Shown piece after piece: positions 25,669-34,986 of a DNA stretch of 64,000 nt. The translations under genes were made by a program, and so were the position numbers. Source of the DNA: Ponticaulis koreensis DSM 19734 (GTDB taxonomy: Bacteria; Pseudomonadota; Alphaproteobacteria; Caulobacterales; Hyphomonadaceae). The notes beneath the pieces were generated by a model. The model did not search any database. It saw only the letters and a program-made list of their open reading frames with translations, and was not told the origin of the DNA. The DNA is taken from assembly GCF_000420665.1 (NCBI RefSeq), contig NZ_ATVJ01000001.1:1869588-1933587 (forward strand), read 5' to 3'. Within the stretch, counting starts at the first letter, position 1. Each line of letters starts with the position of its first letter.

Positions 25669-28600
25669 ATGCGCTCATTTCTTATGTCGTCTCTTATTGG
25701 TTGCGCTGCATTCGCACTGCCAGCAGCCGCTCAGACGCAGGGGTATTACCAGACCCCGACCGCGAACGATAATGTTCTGATTTTTGCGAGCGAGGGTGAC
25801 CTCTGGCAAACGAATGCGGCTGGTGGAACCGCCTTCCGCATGACGACGCATCCGGAAGCGGAAAGCTCGCCAATGCTGTCTCCGGACGGGGCATGGGTTG
25901 CGTTTCAGGCGAATTATGACGGGCCGTCCGAGATTTACATCATGCCGGTCGCCGGTGGTGCGCCGCGTCAGGTAACGTTTGGCGGCGGCGGTGTCGCCCT
26001 GCGTGGCTGGACGCCGGACGGTGAGGTTCTCATCGCGAACCGCAATATTCCTGGCCCTGTGCAGCGTATCCTGCAAACCGTTGATATCGACACGTTCGTC
26101 ACGACGGATATTCCGCTGATGGAAGCCGATCAGGCCGCGTTCAACGAAGACGGCAGCACGATCTTCTTCACCCGCTATGGCCTCTCCATGTCCAACGACA
26201 ACGCCGTTCAGTATCGCGGCGGCGCGATGGCGCAGCTCTGGCGCTATGACATGGATTCTGACGTTGAAGCCACACGCCTTGCCGCAGACCATGGTGCAGG
26301 CATGCGTCATCCGATGTACTGGAATGGCCGCGTCTATTTCGTTTCCGACAAATCCGGCTCGGACAATATCTGGTCCATGAATGAAACTGGCGATGATGTG
26401 CGTCAGGAAACCAGCTCTGAACGCTGGCTGATGCGCCAGCCGTATATGCATGACGGTGTGATCTATTATCACCGCGGCGCTGACATCTACAGCTATGACC
26501 TGACCTCTGGCGAGACAACTCTGGTGAGCCTCGCTCTGATTGGCGATGGCGACTATCAGCGCGAGCGCTGGCTGGATGACCCGCTGAACTATATGAGCTC
26601 TGCGCAAATCTCTCCTGAAGGCGATTCTGTCACGGTCACAGCGCGCGGTCATTTCGTGACGGCGCATCTGAATGACCGTCGCCGCATTGAATACACGCTG
26701 CCGGAAGGTACGCGCGCTCGCGATGCTGTCGTCAGCGGTGATGGCGAATGGATTTATGCCTGGGTTGGCAATGAGGACCGTCAGGAATTCTGGCGCTTCC
26801 CTGTGGATGGCTCCGGCGAGGGCGAAGTCCGCTATGCGAACCATGATGCGTTCGCGTGGGATATCGTGCCGGTTCGTGACAGCGCGAAAGTCGTCTTCCC
26901 TGACAAGGCGGGCCGCCTGATGATGCTCGACCCGGAAGCGGGTACGATGAGCGAAATCGACATGACCGAGAGCAGCAATGACAACGCGTTCTCCGGTTTC
27001 AACTTCACATCTGATGGCCGCTACATGGCCTATGAAATAGGTGACGCGCGCGATATCGCGCAGGTTGCCGTATACGACTTCGAGACTGGCACGCGCACGG
27101 TTCTGACCGATGGTCGCTTCCCGTCTTACTCTCCGGCAATCGCGGAAGATGGCAGCTGGCTCTATTTCCTCTCCAGCCGCAATTATGATCCAAATCCGGG
27201 CTCTCCTTGGGGCGACCGGAATATGGGCCCGGCCTTCAATGACCGCGATCTGGTCTACGCGCTTCAGCTTGATCCTGAGGCTGATTTCCCGTTCCAGCGT
27301 CCTGACGAACTGATGATGGAGGATGCGGACGCAGACGAAGACACAGATGAGGACGAAGCAGACGAAGAGGCTGAAGACGAAGGCATCGTCATCAATTTTG
27401 ACGGTGCAGCGTCTCGCCTCTGGCAGGTGCCGGTCAGCGCAGGCAATTACTCCAATCTGTCCGTCACCGGAAAGCATCTCTATCTGATCGAGCGTTCCGG
27501 TCGTTCTGGCGCGATCAAACGTATCGAGCTGACATATGATGAACCTGAGCTGGAAACCTATACCAGCGGTGTAATGGGCTATTCGCTTTCCGGCGACCGC
27601 TCGACCATTCTGGTCGCAAAGCGCGGGGATCAGCCAAGCTTCTTCCTCGTGGACGCAGGACAAGGTTTCCCGACGGATACGGGGCCGGCGCAGGTTAATC
27701 TCTCTGACTGGAAGCTGCGTATCAATCCGGATGATGAATGGGAGCAGATGGCCAATGACGCATGGCGTCTGCACCGTGATTTCGCGTTCGACCCGAACCT
27801 TCGTGGCCTCGACTGGGAAACGGTCGGTGAGCAGTTCCTGCCTTACGCAGATCGCATTGGTCACCGGACTGAACTGAATGACCTGATCTCTCAAATGTCT
27901 GCCGAGCTTGGTATTCTGCACAGCCAGATTCGTCAGGGTGATGTGCCTGAAGATGAAGAGAGCGGTGCGCCAGCCTTCCTTGGTGCAAGCTTTGCCCGTC
28001 ATGCTGATGGCCTTGAAATCGTCGATGTTTACGAGCCTGAGCGTGACCTTCTTGATACGCTCGGCCCGTTGCAGCAGCCAGGCATGGATTTCCGTGAAGG
28101 CGATGTCATCACGGCGATTAACGGCACTGCGATCCGCACTGAAGCTGATCTTTCCCGTGCACTGGATCACCGCGCAGGCGAGCAGGTGCTTGTCACCTAT
28201 GAGCGCAATGGCGCCGAGATGCGGGATATCGTAGAGCCAGTTTCCCGCCGCGGCCAAAGCGGCCTTTACTATCGTGACTGGGTTCAGACGAACCGAGACC
28301 GTGTTGCCGAAGCAAGCAATGGCGAGATCGGCTATCTTCACCTGCGCGCCATGGGTAGCGGTGACGTTGCGAGCTTCGCGCGTGATTTCTACGAGCATTT
28401 CGACAAAGACGGCCTGATCATTGACGTTCGCGGCAATCGCGGCGGCAATATTGATAGCTGGATCATCGGCACGCTTCTGCGTCAGGCCTGGGCCTTCTGG
28501 CAGAGCCCGCATGGCGGCCCGGCATACACCAACATGCAGCAAGCCTTCCGTGGTCACCTCGTCGTTCTGATTGACGAGAACACCTATTCAGACGGTGAGA

Positions 28601-28947
28601 GCTTCTCTGCCGGTGTGAAAGCGCTCGAACTTGCGCCTCTGATCGGTACGCGTACGGCAGGTGCTGGTATCTGGCTGTCAGACCGAAACCGTCTCGTGGA
28701 TGGCGGTCAGGCGCGTGTGGCTGAATACGCCCAGTATGGTCTGGATGGCCGCTGGCTCGTTGAAGGTTATGGCATCGGACCGGACATTGAGGTGGATACA
28801 CCGCCGCTCGCGGCGTATCGGGGTGAAGACCACCAGCTTGATGAAGCTCTGCGGTATCTGGAGCAGCAAATTTCGTCTGATCCAATTCCGGAACTGTCTC
28901 CTCTGCCAATTCCGCCGGTTGGCACACACGGACGCGATGTCGACTAA
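25669..28947 (+). CDS. Tricorn-like S41 family periplasmic protease
   Basis: 1092 residues with a signal peptide (cut near LPAAAQ). The N-terminal two thirds form beta-propeller repeats (SPDGAWVAFQANYDGPSEIY and similar). Then come a C1 helical domain, a PDZ domain (GDVITAINGTAIRTEADL) and the S41 catalytic core with YSDGESFSAGV bearing the nucleophile Ser and GTRTAGAGIW after it. An acidic linker of about 22 residues rich in Asp/Glu lies near 548-571. Predicted to degrade peptides in the periplasm. Preceded by CCGGGGGTAG as ribosome-binding site. A 960-residue antisense frame covers most of it and is a shadow. Confidence 0.92.
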   Translation: MRSFLMSSLIGCAAFALPAAAQTQGYYQTPTANDNVLIFASEGDLWQTNAAGGTAFRMTTHPEAESSPMLSPDGAWVAFQANYDGPSEIYIMPVAGGAPRQVTFGGGGVALRGWTPDGEVLIANRNIPGPVQRILQTVDIDTFVTTDIPLMEADQAAFNEDGSTIFFTRYGLSMSNDNAVQYRGGAMAQLWRYDMDSDVEATRLAADHGAGMRHPMYWNGRVYFVSDKSGSDNIWSMNETGDDVRQETSSERWLMRQPYMHDGVIYYHRGADIYSYDLTSGETTLVSLALIGDGDYQRERWLDDPLNYMSSAQISPEGDSVTVTARGHFVTAHLNDRRRIEYTLPEGTRARDAVVSGDGEWIYAWVGNEDRQEFWRFPVDGSGEGEVRYANHDAFAWDIVPVRDSAKVVFPDKAGRLMMLDPEAGTMSEIDMTESSNDNAFSGFNFTSDGRYMAYEIGDARDIAQVAVYDFETGTRTVLTDGRFPSYSPAIAEDGSWLYFLSSRNYDPNPGSPWGDRNMGPAFNDRDLVYALQLDPEADFPFQRPDELMMEDADADEDTDEDEADEEAEDEGIVINFDGAASRLWQVPVSAGNYSNLSVTGKHLYLIERSGRSGAIKRIELTYDEPELETYTSGVMGYSLSGDRSTILVAKRGDQPSFFLVDAGQGFPTDTGPAQVNLSDWKLRINPDDEWEQMANDAWRLHRDFAFDPNLRGLDWETVGEQFLPYADRIGHRTELNDLISQMSAELGILHSQIRQGDVPEDEESGAPAFLGASFARHADGLEIVDVYEPERDLLDTLGPLQQPGMDFREGDVITAINGTAIRTEADLSRALDHRAGEQVLVTYERNGAEMRDIVEPVSRRGQSGLYYRDWVQTNRDRVAEASNGEIGYLHLRAMGSGDVASFARDFYEHFDKDGLIIDVRGNRGGNIDSWIIGTLLRQAWAFWQSPHGGPAYTNMQQAFRGHLVVLIDENTYSDGESFSAGVKALELAPLIGTRTAGAGIWLSDRNRLVDGGQARVAEYAQYGLDGRWLVEGYGIGPDIEVDTPPLAAYRGEDHQLDEALRYLEQQISSDPIPELSPLPIPPVGTHGRDVD

Positions 28948-28969
28948 ACGTCCCTCCAAACTCTGATCG

Positions 28970-29001
28970 TGAGCGGGTTCTGCCAGTGCAGAATCCGCTT
29001 G
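28970..29001 (+). terminator. Hairpin after the tricorn-like gene
   Basis: AGCGGGTTCTGC pairs with GCAGAATCCGCT around CAGT (28972-28999) with one mismatch. The following T-tract is weak, so it may act only as a transcript-end stabiliser. Confidence 0.5.
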
Positions 29002-29032
29002 CTATTACCCTGATCGCGCATAGCTTCAGACT

Positions 29033-30049
29033 ATGACCGAAGAAACTGATCAGGATCACCGCACTGAAGATGATATCCGTCACGGCTTGCTTTACAGCCG
29101 CGTTCTGGATGGTCATGGCGGTGCGCGTGAAGTCCATTGGCACGAAGCCTGCGACTGGCAGCCGGAAAAGCCCGGTGACGTGCTCTGGATCCATCTGGAC
29201 CGGTCCGCAGAAGGTATTCGCGACTGGCTGATGAGCCAGATTGGTCTGCCTGAAGCTACCGCTGATCTTATGGTGTCTCATGAAACCCATCCTCGTGCGT
29301 TTCAGGAAGAGGGCGCGCTCATAGCTGTTCTGCGCGGTATCAATTTTAACCCCGGTGCAAAGCCGGAGGATATGATTTCCATGCAGCTCTGGGCCGATGA
29401 GCACCGTGTGATCACGCTGCGCCGACGCCGCCTTCAATCGCCTCGCGATGTGATGAAGCAGCTGGATGCGGGCAATGGCCCGAAAACAGCTGGCGGACTT
29501 GTGACGGAGATTATCGAGCAGCTCGTCGCGCGAATGAACAGAGCCATTCTCGACATGAACGACAAGCTCGATCATCTTGAGCAGATCGATTTCACCAAGG
29601 AACACGAGACGGCGCTGGACGATATTGCGGTCATCCGCCGGAACTGTCTGTCCCTCAAGCGGCATATGTCGCCGCAACATGAGGCTTTGTCCGCGATTGG
29701 CCGTGATGCGCCGAAATGGTTCAGTGATATGAACCGTCGCAATGTGCGTGAAGTGATTGCACGTCTGCACCGCTATCTGGGCGATCTGGATGTCTCTAAA
29801 GAGAGCGCCATCCTTATTCAGGATGATATTGATAGCCGCGCGGCCAGCCAGTCGAACAAGACCATGTATCTTCTTTCGATTGTTGCTGCGATCTTCCTGC
29901 CGATGGGCTTTCTGACCGGCCTTCTGGGGATCAATGTTGGCGGTATGCCGGGCGTTGATAACTCACACGCATTTACGATTACGGTCATAGCGCTGGTCGC
30001 TATTATGCTGTTACAGCTCTGGGTCTTCCGAAAATTGAGATGGCTTTAG
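29033..30049 (+). CDS. zntB: CorA-family transporter, ZntB-like
   Basis: 338 residues: a large N-terminal cytosolic domain with coiled coils and two C-terminal membrane segments. The pore motif is GIN in GLLGINVGGMPG, the form seen in ZntB zinc transporters, instead of the GMN of CorA magnesium channels. Predicted to move zinc across the inner membrane; direction is debated for the family. Its stop codon shares a TTAG tetranucleotide with the convergent rnhB gene. Confidence 0.9.
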   Translation: MTEETDQDHRTEDDIRHGLLYSRVLDGHGGAREVHWHEACDWQPEKPGDVLWIHLDRSAEGIRDWLMSQIGLPEATADLMVSHETHPRAFQEEGALIAVLRGINFNPGAKPEDMISMQLWADEHRVITLRRRRLQSPRDVMKQLDAGNGPKTAGGLVTEIIEQLVARMNRAILDMNDKLDHLEQIDFTKEHETALDDIAVIRRNCLSLKRHMSPQHEALSAIGRDAPKWFSDMNRRNVREVIARLHRYLGDLDVSKESAILIQDDIDSRAASQSNKTMYLLSIVAAIFLPMGFLTGLLGINVGGMPGVDNSHAFTITVIALVAIMLLQLWVFRKLRWL

Positions 30050-30630
30050 GCCAACCGTCGCGCCGCCAGTGAAACCGGTTTGAAACTCATACGGTGGACG
30101 GCGCAGGGGCCAAGCGTAGCGAGGGCCTCTGAATGCGCTTTCACGCCATAGCCTTTATGCTTTGCAAAGCCATAGCCGGGATAGGTTTCCTCCAGCTCGA
30201 CCATCAGCCTGTCGCGTGCGTTTTTGGCCAGAATGGACGCGGCAGAAATCTCGGCAATTTTACCGTCACCTTTGATAATCGCTTCGGCAGGGCAAGGCAG
30301 GCCTTGCGGCAGATCATTACCGTCAATCTGGATGAAATCAGGCGTGATGCCCATTTCTTCAATGGCGCGGCGCCACGCCAGATGGGTCGCCTGGCGGATG
30401 TTCAGCTCGTCTATTTCCTGCGGGCTGGCCCAGCCAAGTCCGAACGCCAGCGCCTTCTCACGTATCTCGGTTTCGAGGGCGACGCGCTTCTTCTCGGTGA
30501 GCTTCTTTGAATCGTTGAGGCCTGTAATAGGGCGGTCCGGATGCAGGATCACCGCTGCAGCCGTGACGGGGCCGGCCCAGGGACCGCGTCCTGCTTCATC
30601 GACTCCGCAAAGAAGGTGTGATTTCGTCAT
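30046..30630 (-). CDS. rnhB: Ribonuclease HII
   Basis: 194 residues. The catalytic motif GVDEAGRGPWAGP (Asp and Glu) starts at residue 9, with GDGKIAEISAASILAKNARD carrying the next acidic residue and YGFAKHKGYG near the end. It removes RNA from RNA-DNA hybrids and misincorporated ribonucleotides. It ends by overlapping zntB by 4 nt and starts divergently from the quinone oxidoreductase gene. Confidence 0.96.
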   Translation of the reverse strand: MTKSHLLCGVDEAGRGPWAGPVTAAAVILHPDRPITGLNDSKKLTEKKRVALETEIREKALAFGLGWASPQEIDELNIRQATHLAWRRAIEEMGITPDFIQIDGNDLPQGLPCPAEAIIKGDGKIAEISAASILAKNARDRLMVELEETYPGYGFAKHKGYGVKAHSEALATLGPCAVHRMSFKPVSLAARRLA

Positions 30631-30665
30631 GCCGAAATAAAGACGTGAGTCCCGGAGGTATTCAA

Positions 30666-31640
30666 ATGGTGCAAGCCCGCGCAGTACGAGTTCATGAAAA
30701 TGGTGGTCCTGAAGTTCTGAAGCTGGAGGACGTTGACGTCCGCACGCCGGGCGCGGGTGAGGTGCTGATCCGGCAGACTGCGATCGGCCTCAATTTCATT
30801 GATACTTATATCCGCACCGGGCTTTACCCGACCAAACTGCCTGTCACGCCGGGCTTTGAAGGCGCTGGCGTGATTGAAGCTGTGGGCGAGGGCGTTGAGG
30901 GCCTGAGCGTTGGTGATCGTGTGGCCTATCCGACAATCACAGGCGCCTATGCGACCCATGTGTGTGATGTTGCCTCTAAAGTGGTTCCTATTCCTGATGG
31001 TGTGGCCGACGAAGATGCAGCCGCTCTGATGATGAAGGGTATGACGGCGTGGATGCTGTTGTTCGAGATCAAACGCGTCATGCCGGGTGATACGCTGCTA
31101 GTATGGGCTGCGGCGGGCGGCGTTGGATCGATTGTTGTGCGCTGGGCGAAAGCTCTCGGCGCGAATGTCATCGGCGTCGTGTCTACCGAAGAGAAAGCGG
31201 CGCGTGTCCGCGAGAACGGCGCAGACCATGTGCTGCTTCAGTCGGCTGATATTCCTGCCGAGGTGAAAGCGCTGACCGGCGGCAAAGGCGTCGACATCTC
31301 TATCGACGGTGTCGGTAAGGATAGCGCAATGGCGAGCCTGAAATCCCTGCGTCCGCGTGGCCTGTTCATTACTTATGGCAATGCGTCCGGGCCAGTTGAT
31401 CCGATCCCGCCAGCTCTGCTCAACCAGCGCGGATCACTGATGATGACGCGCCCGGGCCTGTTCCACTTCATCAACACACCGGAAAGCCTTGCGCGCGCTG
31501 CCAATGCCGTGTTCGGCGCACTTAAAGTCGGTGCGATCAAAGCCGATATCGGCCAGCGTTATAAGCTGGAAGACATTGCGCAGGCGCATATCGATCTGGA
31601 GAGCCGTAAAACAGTCGGCTCCACGATTATTCAGCCTTAG
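30666..31640 (+). CDS. qor: NADPH:quinone oxidoreductase (zeta-crystallin type)
   Basis: 324 residues, zinc-independent medium-chain reductase. GLNFIDTYIRTGLYP near residue 45 is the hallmark of the quinone oxidoreductase subgroup; the NADPH site is AAAGGVGSIVVRWAK and the end is GSTIIQP. It carries out one-electron quinone reduction or enone reduction with NADPH. The ATG at 30666 follows GGAGG; an upstream frame from 30618 overlaps rnhB and is rejected. It converges with a LytM peptidase and shares its stop tetranucleotide. Confidence 0.92.
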   Translation: MVQARAVRVHENGGPEVLKLEDVDVRTPGAGEVLIRQTAIGLNFIDTYIRTGLYPTKLPVTPGFEGAGVIEAVGEGVEGLSVGDRVAYPTITGAYATHVCDVASKVVPIPDGVADEDAAALMMKGMTAWMLLFEIKRVMPGDTLLVWAAAGGVGSIVVRWAKALGANVIGVVSTEEKAARVRENGADHVLLQSADIPAEVKALTGGKGVDISIDGVGKDSAMASLKSLRPRGLFITYGNASGPVDPIPPALLNQRGSLMMTRPGLFHFINTPESLARAANAVFGALKVGAIKADIGQRYKLEDIAQAHIDLESRKTVGSTIIQP

Positions 31641-32539
31641 TAGCCAATGTCGAGCAGCAGGGCCGGGTCGATATAGAAATCACCGCCACGGTCATCGCTG
31701 GCCGTGTTGCGCCATTTGACAGACCAATGCAGGTGCGGGCCCGTGGTGCGGCCCGTATTGCCGGTTAGCGCGATTTGCTCGCCAGCTTCAACGCGTTGAC
31801 CGGCTTCAACCTGAACCTCGCTCAGATGCATGAAGACAGAAACCAGCCCCTGACCATGGTCGAGGAAGATCGCGCCGCCTTCATAATAGAGGTCACCATC
31901 TGCCAGTGTGATCACGCCATCAGCCGGGGCGACGACAGGTGTGCCGACGGGTGTTGCGATGTCATAGCCGCGGTGGACTGAGACGCTGTCACACGCTTCG
32001 CCGGTTACGGCAGACACGCCGGTATAACGGCGTGTCGGGCCGAACGGAGAGGACATTGGCCCTTCGGACGGGCGCGTTACGCCATTCCAGATGCCCGCGC
32101 CTTCATTGAATTCCTGAAACGCAGCCTGTTTCTTCACCCAGCTGCGGCCCGCATGGTCGATCTGTTCCTGTGTGCGCGCGTCAACGCGGTCACAGTCGAG
32201 GCCCTCAAGAACGCGGAAGTCATCTTCGCGTGTTGCGAGGGTCAGACTTTCGGTGAAGCGTTCGCCATTGCTGGTGAAGCGCAGCGTAACGTCGGTTTCT
32301 GCATGCTGTGCGAGGCCAACGCTGGCGCGGCCATCCGCATCAAACACGGCAACGGCGCCGCCATTCATATAGACCGTTGTGCCCGGTTCGCCGGTGCAGA
32401 GCAGAAGTCCGCCCTGCTGGATCGCGCCTGCATTACAGGTCGGCGTCATTGTTTCCTGCGCCGAGGCCGTGACAGCGTTTCCGCCTTCCGGAGAGGTGGC
32501 GAGGATAGCGAGAATTGGCAGGGCAATCAGGCGCAGCAT
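31637..32539 (-). CDS. M23/LytM-family peptidoglycan endopeptidase
   Basis: 300 residues, with a signal peptide ending near VTASAQ. The LytM zinc motifs are intact: HRGYDIATPVGTPV (H-x-x-x-D) and GPHLHWSVKW (H-x-H). It is likely an active periplasmic cross-link hydrolase or septum-splitting enzyme. The N-terminal 120 residues are of unknown fold. A DUF2093 gene lies just upstream on the same strand. The gene converges with qor and ends on the shared TTAG. Confidence 0.9.
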   Translation of the reverse strand: MLRLIALPILAILATSPEGGNAVTASAQETMTPTCNAGAIQQGGLLLCTGEPGTTVYMNGGAVAVFDADGRASVGLAQHAETDVTLRFTSNGERFTESLTLATREDDFRVLEGLDCDRVDARTQEQIDHAGRSWVKKQAAFQEFNEGAGIWNGVTRPSEGPMSSPFGPTRRYTGVSAVTGEACDSVSVHRGYDIATPVGTPVVAPADGVITLADGDLYYEGGAIFLDHGQGLVSVFMHLSEVQVEAGQRVEAGEQIALTGNTGRTTGPHLHWSVKWRNTASDDRGGDFYIDPALLLDIGY

Positions 32540-32544
32540 TCAAA

Positions 32545-32763
32545 TCAACCTTCGTCTTGTTTCGTCACCATAGCCTGATTTGCGGCAGCCGCATCGGCAT
32601 AAGGTTGCTGCAGATCAATGCTCCAATAGCGAAGCTCTGTCAGCGGGATCTGCTTGCCCGTAACAGCGCAGACGACAAAGTCGCCTTTTTCAACAATGTT
32701 GAAGGTCGCGTCGGTGTACCGGAGTTTAGCCTCACCCGGGAGGCGTGGGGTTTGATTTAGCAT
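32545..32763 (-). CDS. DUF2093 protein
   Basis: 72 residues. The alphaproteobacterial DUF2093 pattern is complete: EAKLRYTDATFNIVEKGDF, then VVCAVTGKQIPLTELRYWS, then a Gln-Tyr-Ala tail. Function is unknown. The conserved Cys and CAVTG turn could bind a metal or nucleotide, but that is speculation. It begins 14 nt after the pgsA-like gene and ends 5 nt before the LytM gene, forming a three-gene unit. Confidence 0.9.
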   Translation of the reverse strand: MLNQTPRLPGEAKLRYTDATFNIVEKGDFVVCAVTGKQIPLTELRYWSIDLQQPYADAAAANQAMVTKQDEG

Positions 32764-32777
32764 AGCGATAGTATGAC

Positions 32778-33563
32778 CTAGTTCGTGTCGGTGTTGAAGG
32801 TGTCTTGCACAGTCGTGTCGGCGCCGGGGGCGGGGGTGATGTCCTCAGTTTCCGGCTTTTTGAACCGGAGGAAGATAATACCGGCAATGTAGACGACGCC
32901 GGTGTAAGCAGAGAGCGAAGCCGTTGCCCACAAAACCACAGTCCAGATGGACAGGTAATTGGAGAGAAACGGATCGGGCGTTTCCGCGAGTGCCATCAGA
33001 AGCAGGAAAACGGCGATCAGGATCATCTCGATAAAGGTCTTCATCTTCGCGACGAAGTTCACCTTCATGGCATCTGCGCCGAGCCCGATAAAGCGTAGCA
33101 CGGTGATCAGCATATCGCGGCCGACGATCACCAGAACCGGCAGAGCGATTGGCCACGGCCAGCCGCTTGTCCATGCGAGTGTGAGCAGCGGAATGCCGAC
33201 GAAAATCTTGTCCGCAATCGGATCCAGCAGACGACCGAACTTGCTCTCTACGCCCCAGCGCCGTGCCAGAAATCCGTCGAAGAAATCGGTGACCGCCGAC
33301 AGCGCAAAAATCACAAACGCCACATGGCCCCAGAAGGTGCGGAAATTGGAAATCATCTCCTGATGTATGAGGCGGGTTTCCATGTCCACGCGCGGAGAGC
33401 TGACAATCTCTAAGAGGCTCGCTTCTTTTCCTGCCACCATGAAGATGATGTACGCCACCACCACGCCCAGGACGCATCGCATCAGGGTGAGGGCATTGGG
33501 AAGCCAGAAGAGAGGGTGTCTGCGCATGGCTTCTAAGTAGGCCCGATTGGGTTTCGCGAACAT
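32778..33563 (-). CDS. pgsA: CDP-diacylglycerol--glycerol-3-phosphate 3-phosphatidyltransferase (PgsA-like)
   Basis: 261 residues, about six membrane segments. The CDP-alcohol phosphatidyltransferase motif DFFDGFLARRWG followed by GRLLDPIADK (D-x2-D-G-x2-A-R-x8-G-x3-D-x3-D) is intact. It makes the phosphatidylglycerophosphate precursor of phosphatidylglycerol and cardiolipin. It is longer than E. coli PgsA (182 residues), with an N-terminal insertion between the first two helices. It is the first gene of the pgsA-DUF2093-lytM unit. Confidence 0.85.
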   Translation of the reverse strand: MFAKPNRAYLEAMRRHPLFWLPNALTLMRCVLGVVVAYIIFMVAGKEASLLEIVSSPRVDMETRLIHQEMISNFRTFWGHVAFVIFALSAVTDFFDGFLARRWGVESKFGRLLDPIADKIFVGIPLLTLAWTSGWPWPIALPVLVIVGRDMLITVLRFIGLGADAMKVNFVAKMKTFIEMILIAVFLLLMALAETPDPFLSNYLSIWTVVLWATASLSAYTGVVYIAGIIFLRFKKPETEDITPAPGADTTVQDTFNTDTN

Positions 33564-33724
33564 AGCTGATCGCAGATTTTTTTACGCTTCTTCCAGTGCC
33601 GGACGCAAATGGTGCGGTAATTGGCTTCAAAACTTTTTTACTGGTTTGCCGACGCGCAATGCGGCACCCTGTCAGCTCAATGCATTGAATGAGGCGCTGG
33701 CCCAAGCCAGCCCGTGGAGGACTT

Positions 33725-34732
33725 ATGCAAAAGCGCGCTGTTGGACCCTTTTCTGTAAACCCGGTCGGCCTTGGCTGCATGAACATGATGCACGCCTATA
33801 ACGACCCAATCTCTGAGGAGGCGTCAGACAAGCTGCTCAATCGCGCACTCGATCTTGGCTATGACTTCTTCGACACGGCGACGCTTTACGGCTTTGGCGA
33901 GAGCGAGCGCCGGATCGGTAAGTTTCTCAAACACCGTCGCGACGAGTTCGTGCTCGCCAGCAAATGCGTGCTCGGTTTCAAAGATGGACAGCGCACGCTG
34001 GACGCCCGCCCTGAAAGCATTATCGCAGCCTGTGAGGCGAGCCTTAAGCGCCTGCAGACGGACGTAATCGACCTCTATTACATGCACCGTCCGGACCCGC
34101 GCGTGCCGATTGAAGACTCCGTGGGCGCGCTGAAAACGCTGGTCGAGCAGGGCAAGATCAAGACAATTGGCCTGTCCGAAATGTCTGCCGACATGTTGCG
34201 TCAGGCGGCGGCCGTTCACCCGATTGCTGCCATGCAATCTGAATACTCTCTCATTGCCCGCAATCCGGAAATCGCAGTGATCGACGCCTGTAAGGAACTC
34301 GGCACGGCGCTGGTCTCCTTCTCGCCAGTCGGGCGCGGTATTTTCTCGCAAAAGCCGCTCGTGCCATCAGAGTTTGTCGACAGCGATATGCGCAAGGCGA
34401 ACTTCTTCCCGCGCGTGAACGACCCGCACTTCTCGGAGAATATGAAGCTCGTCGCCAGCGCGCGTGAGATCGCCGACGCGGTCGGCTGCTCCTTGCCTCA
34501 GCTGGCCATTGCCTGGGTGCTCGCCAAGGATGAGGAAATCGTCACCATTCCGGGCACGAAGGATATCACCCATCTGGAAGACAATTGGGGCGCGATGAAT
34601 GTCACGCTCAATGCCGCGACTGTGGCCCAGCTGGATGAGATTTTCGCACCGGAAAACATCTCCGGTCCGCGCTATAGCGAGATGGGCCAGAAGTCTGTCA
34701 CGACCGAGATGTATGAGTTCGAGAAGGTCTGA
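33725..34732 (+). CDS. Aldo/keto reductase
   Basis: 335 residues, TIM barrel. The catalytic set is present: FFDTATLYGFGESER (Asp and Tyr), VLASKCVLG (Lys) and YYMHRPDP (His). NADPH binding is shown by the C-terminal TIPGTKDITHLEDN. It resembles YhdN/PLR-1 type reductases that act on aldehydes and methylglyoxal. Start at ATG 33725 after GTGGAGG. Its 3' end overlaps the small membrane-protein gene on the other strand by 35 nt. Confidence 0.92.
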   Translation: MQKRAVGPFSVNPVGLGCMNMMHAYNDPISEEASDKLLNRALDLGYDFFDTATLYGFGESERRIGKFLKHRRDEFVLASKCVLGFKDGQRTLDARPESIIAACEASLKRLQTDVIDLYYMHRPDPRVPIEDSVGALKTLVEQGKIKTIGLSEMSADMLRQAAAVHPIAAMQSEYSLIARNPEIAVIDACKELGTALVSFSPVGRGIFSQKPLVPSEFVDSDMRKANFFPRVNDPHFSENMKLVASAREIADAVGCSLPQLAIAWVLAKDEEIVTIPGTKDITHLEDNWGAMNVTLNAATVAQLDEIFAPENISGPRYSEMGQKSVTTEMYEFEKV

Positions 34733-34964
34733 GCCAGCCGCGAAACAGCCAGATCAGACCGGGCATGATCACATAGGTCATCAGAAGCACGATCGCCCCG
34801 ACCGCCAGCACCGTGACCAGCAAAGGCTGGTCAGGGAACAAGGCGATCAGACACTTCGGAATGACATTCACCGGTATCAGCAAGCCGACAAAGGTAAGCA
34901 CTGCCAGTTTGTGCTTCGGAAGCGGCTTGCATGACGGTATTTTGCCTGAAGATGAGCTGGACAT
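34698..34964 (-). CDS. Small two-helix membrane protein downstream of pirin
   Basis: 88 residues with an Ser/Lys-rich start and two membrane segments (PKHKLAVLTFVGLLIPVNV and LAVGAIVLLMTYVIMPGLIWLF). The order, and the YVIMPGLIWLFRGWL ending, recall the membrane tail that follows some antibiotic-biosynthesis-monooxygenase domains, but here it stands alone. AAGGAGA precedes ATG 34964. It is 22 nt downstream of pirin on the same strand, so it is the second gene of that operon. Function unknown. Confidence 0.75.
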   Translation of the reverse strand: MSSSSSGKIPSCKPLPKHKLAVLTFVGLLIPVNVIPKCLIALFPDQPLLVTVLAVGAIVLLMTYVIMPGLIWLFRGWLRPSRTHTSRS

Positions 34965-34986
34965 TATCCGTCTCCTTTCGCGCCCG

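Noticed and set aside
25675-28557. A 960-codon open frame antisense to the tricorn-like protease
   Set aside because: It mirrors codon positions of the sense gene and its translation shows no domain, with no plausible ribosome-binding site. The sense gene has clear propeller, PDZ and S41 motifs.
28463-29770. A 435-codon open frame antisense to zntB and the protease end
   Set aside because: It spans two real genes and an intergenic hairpin on the other strand; a shadow.
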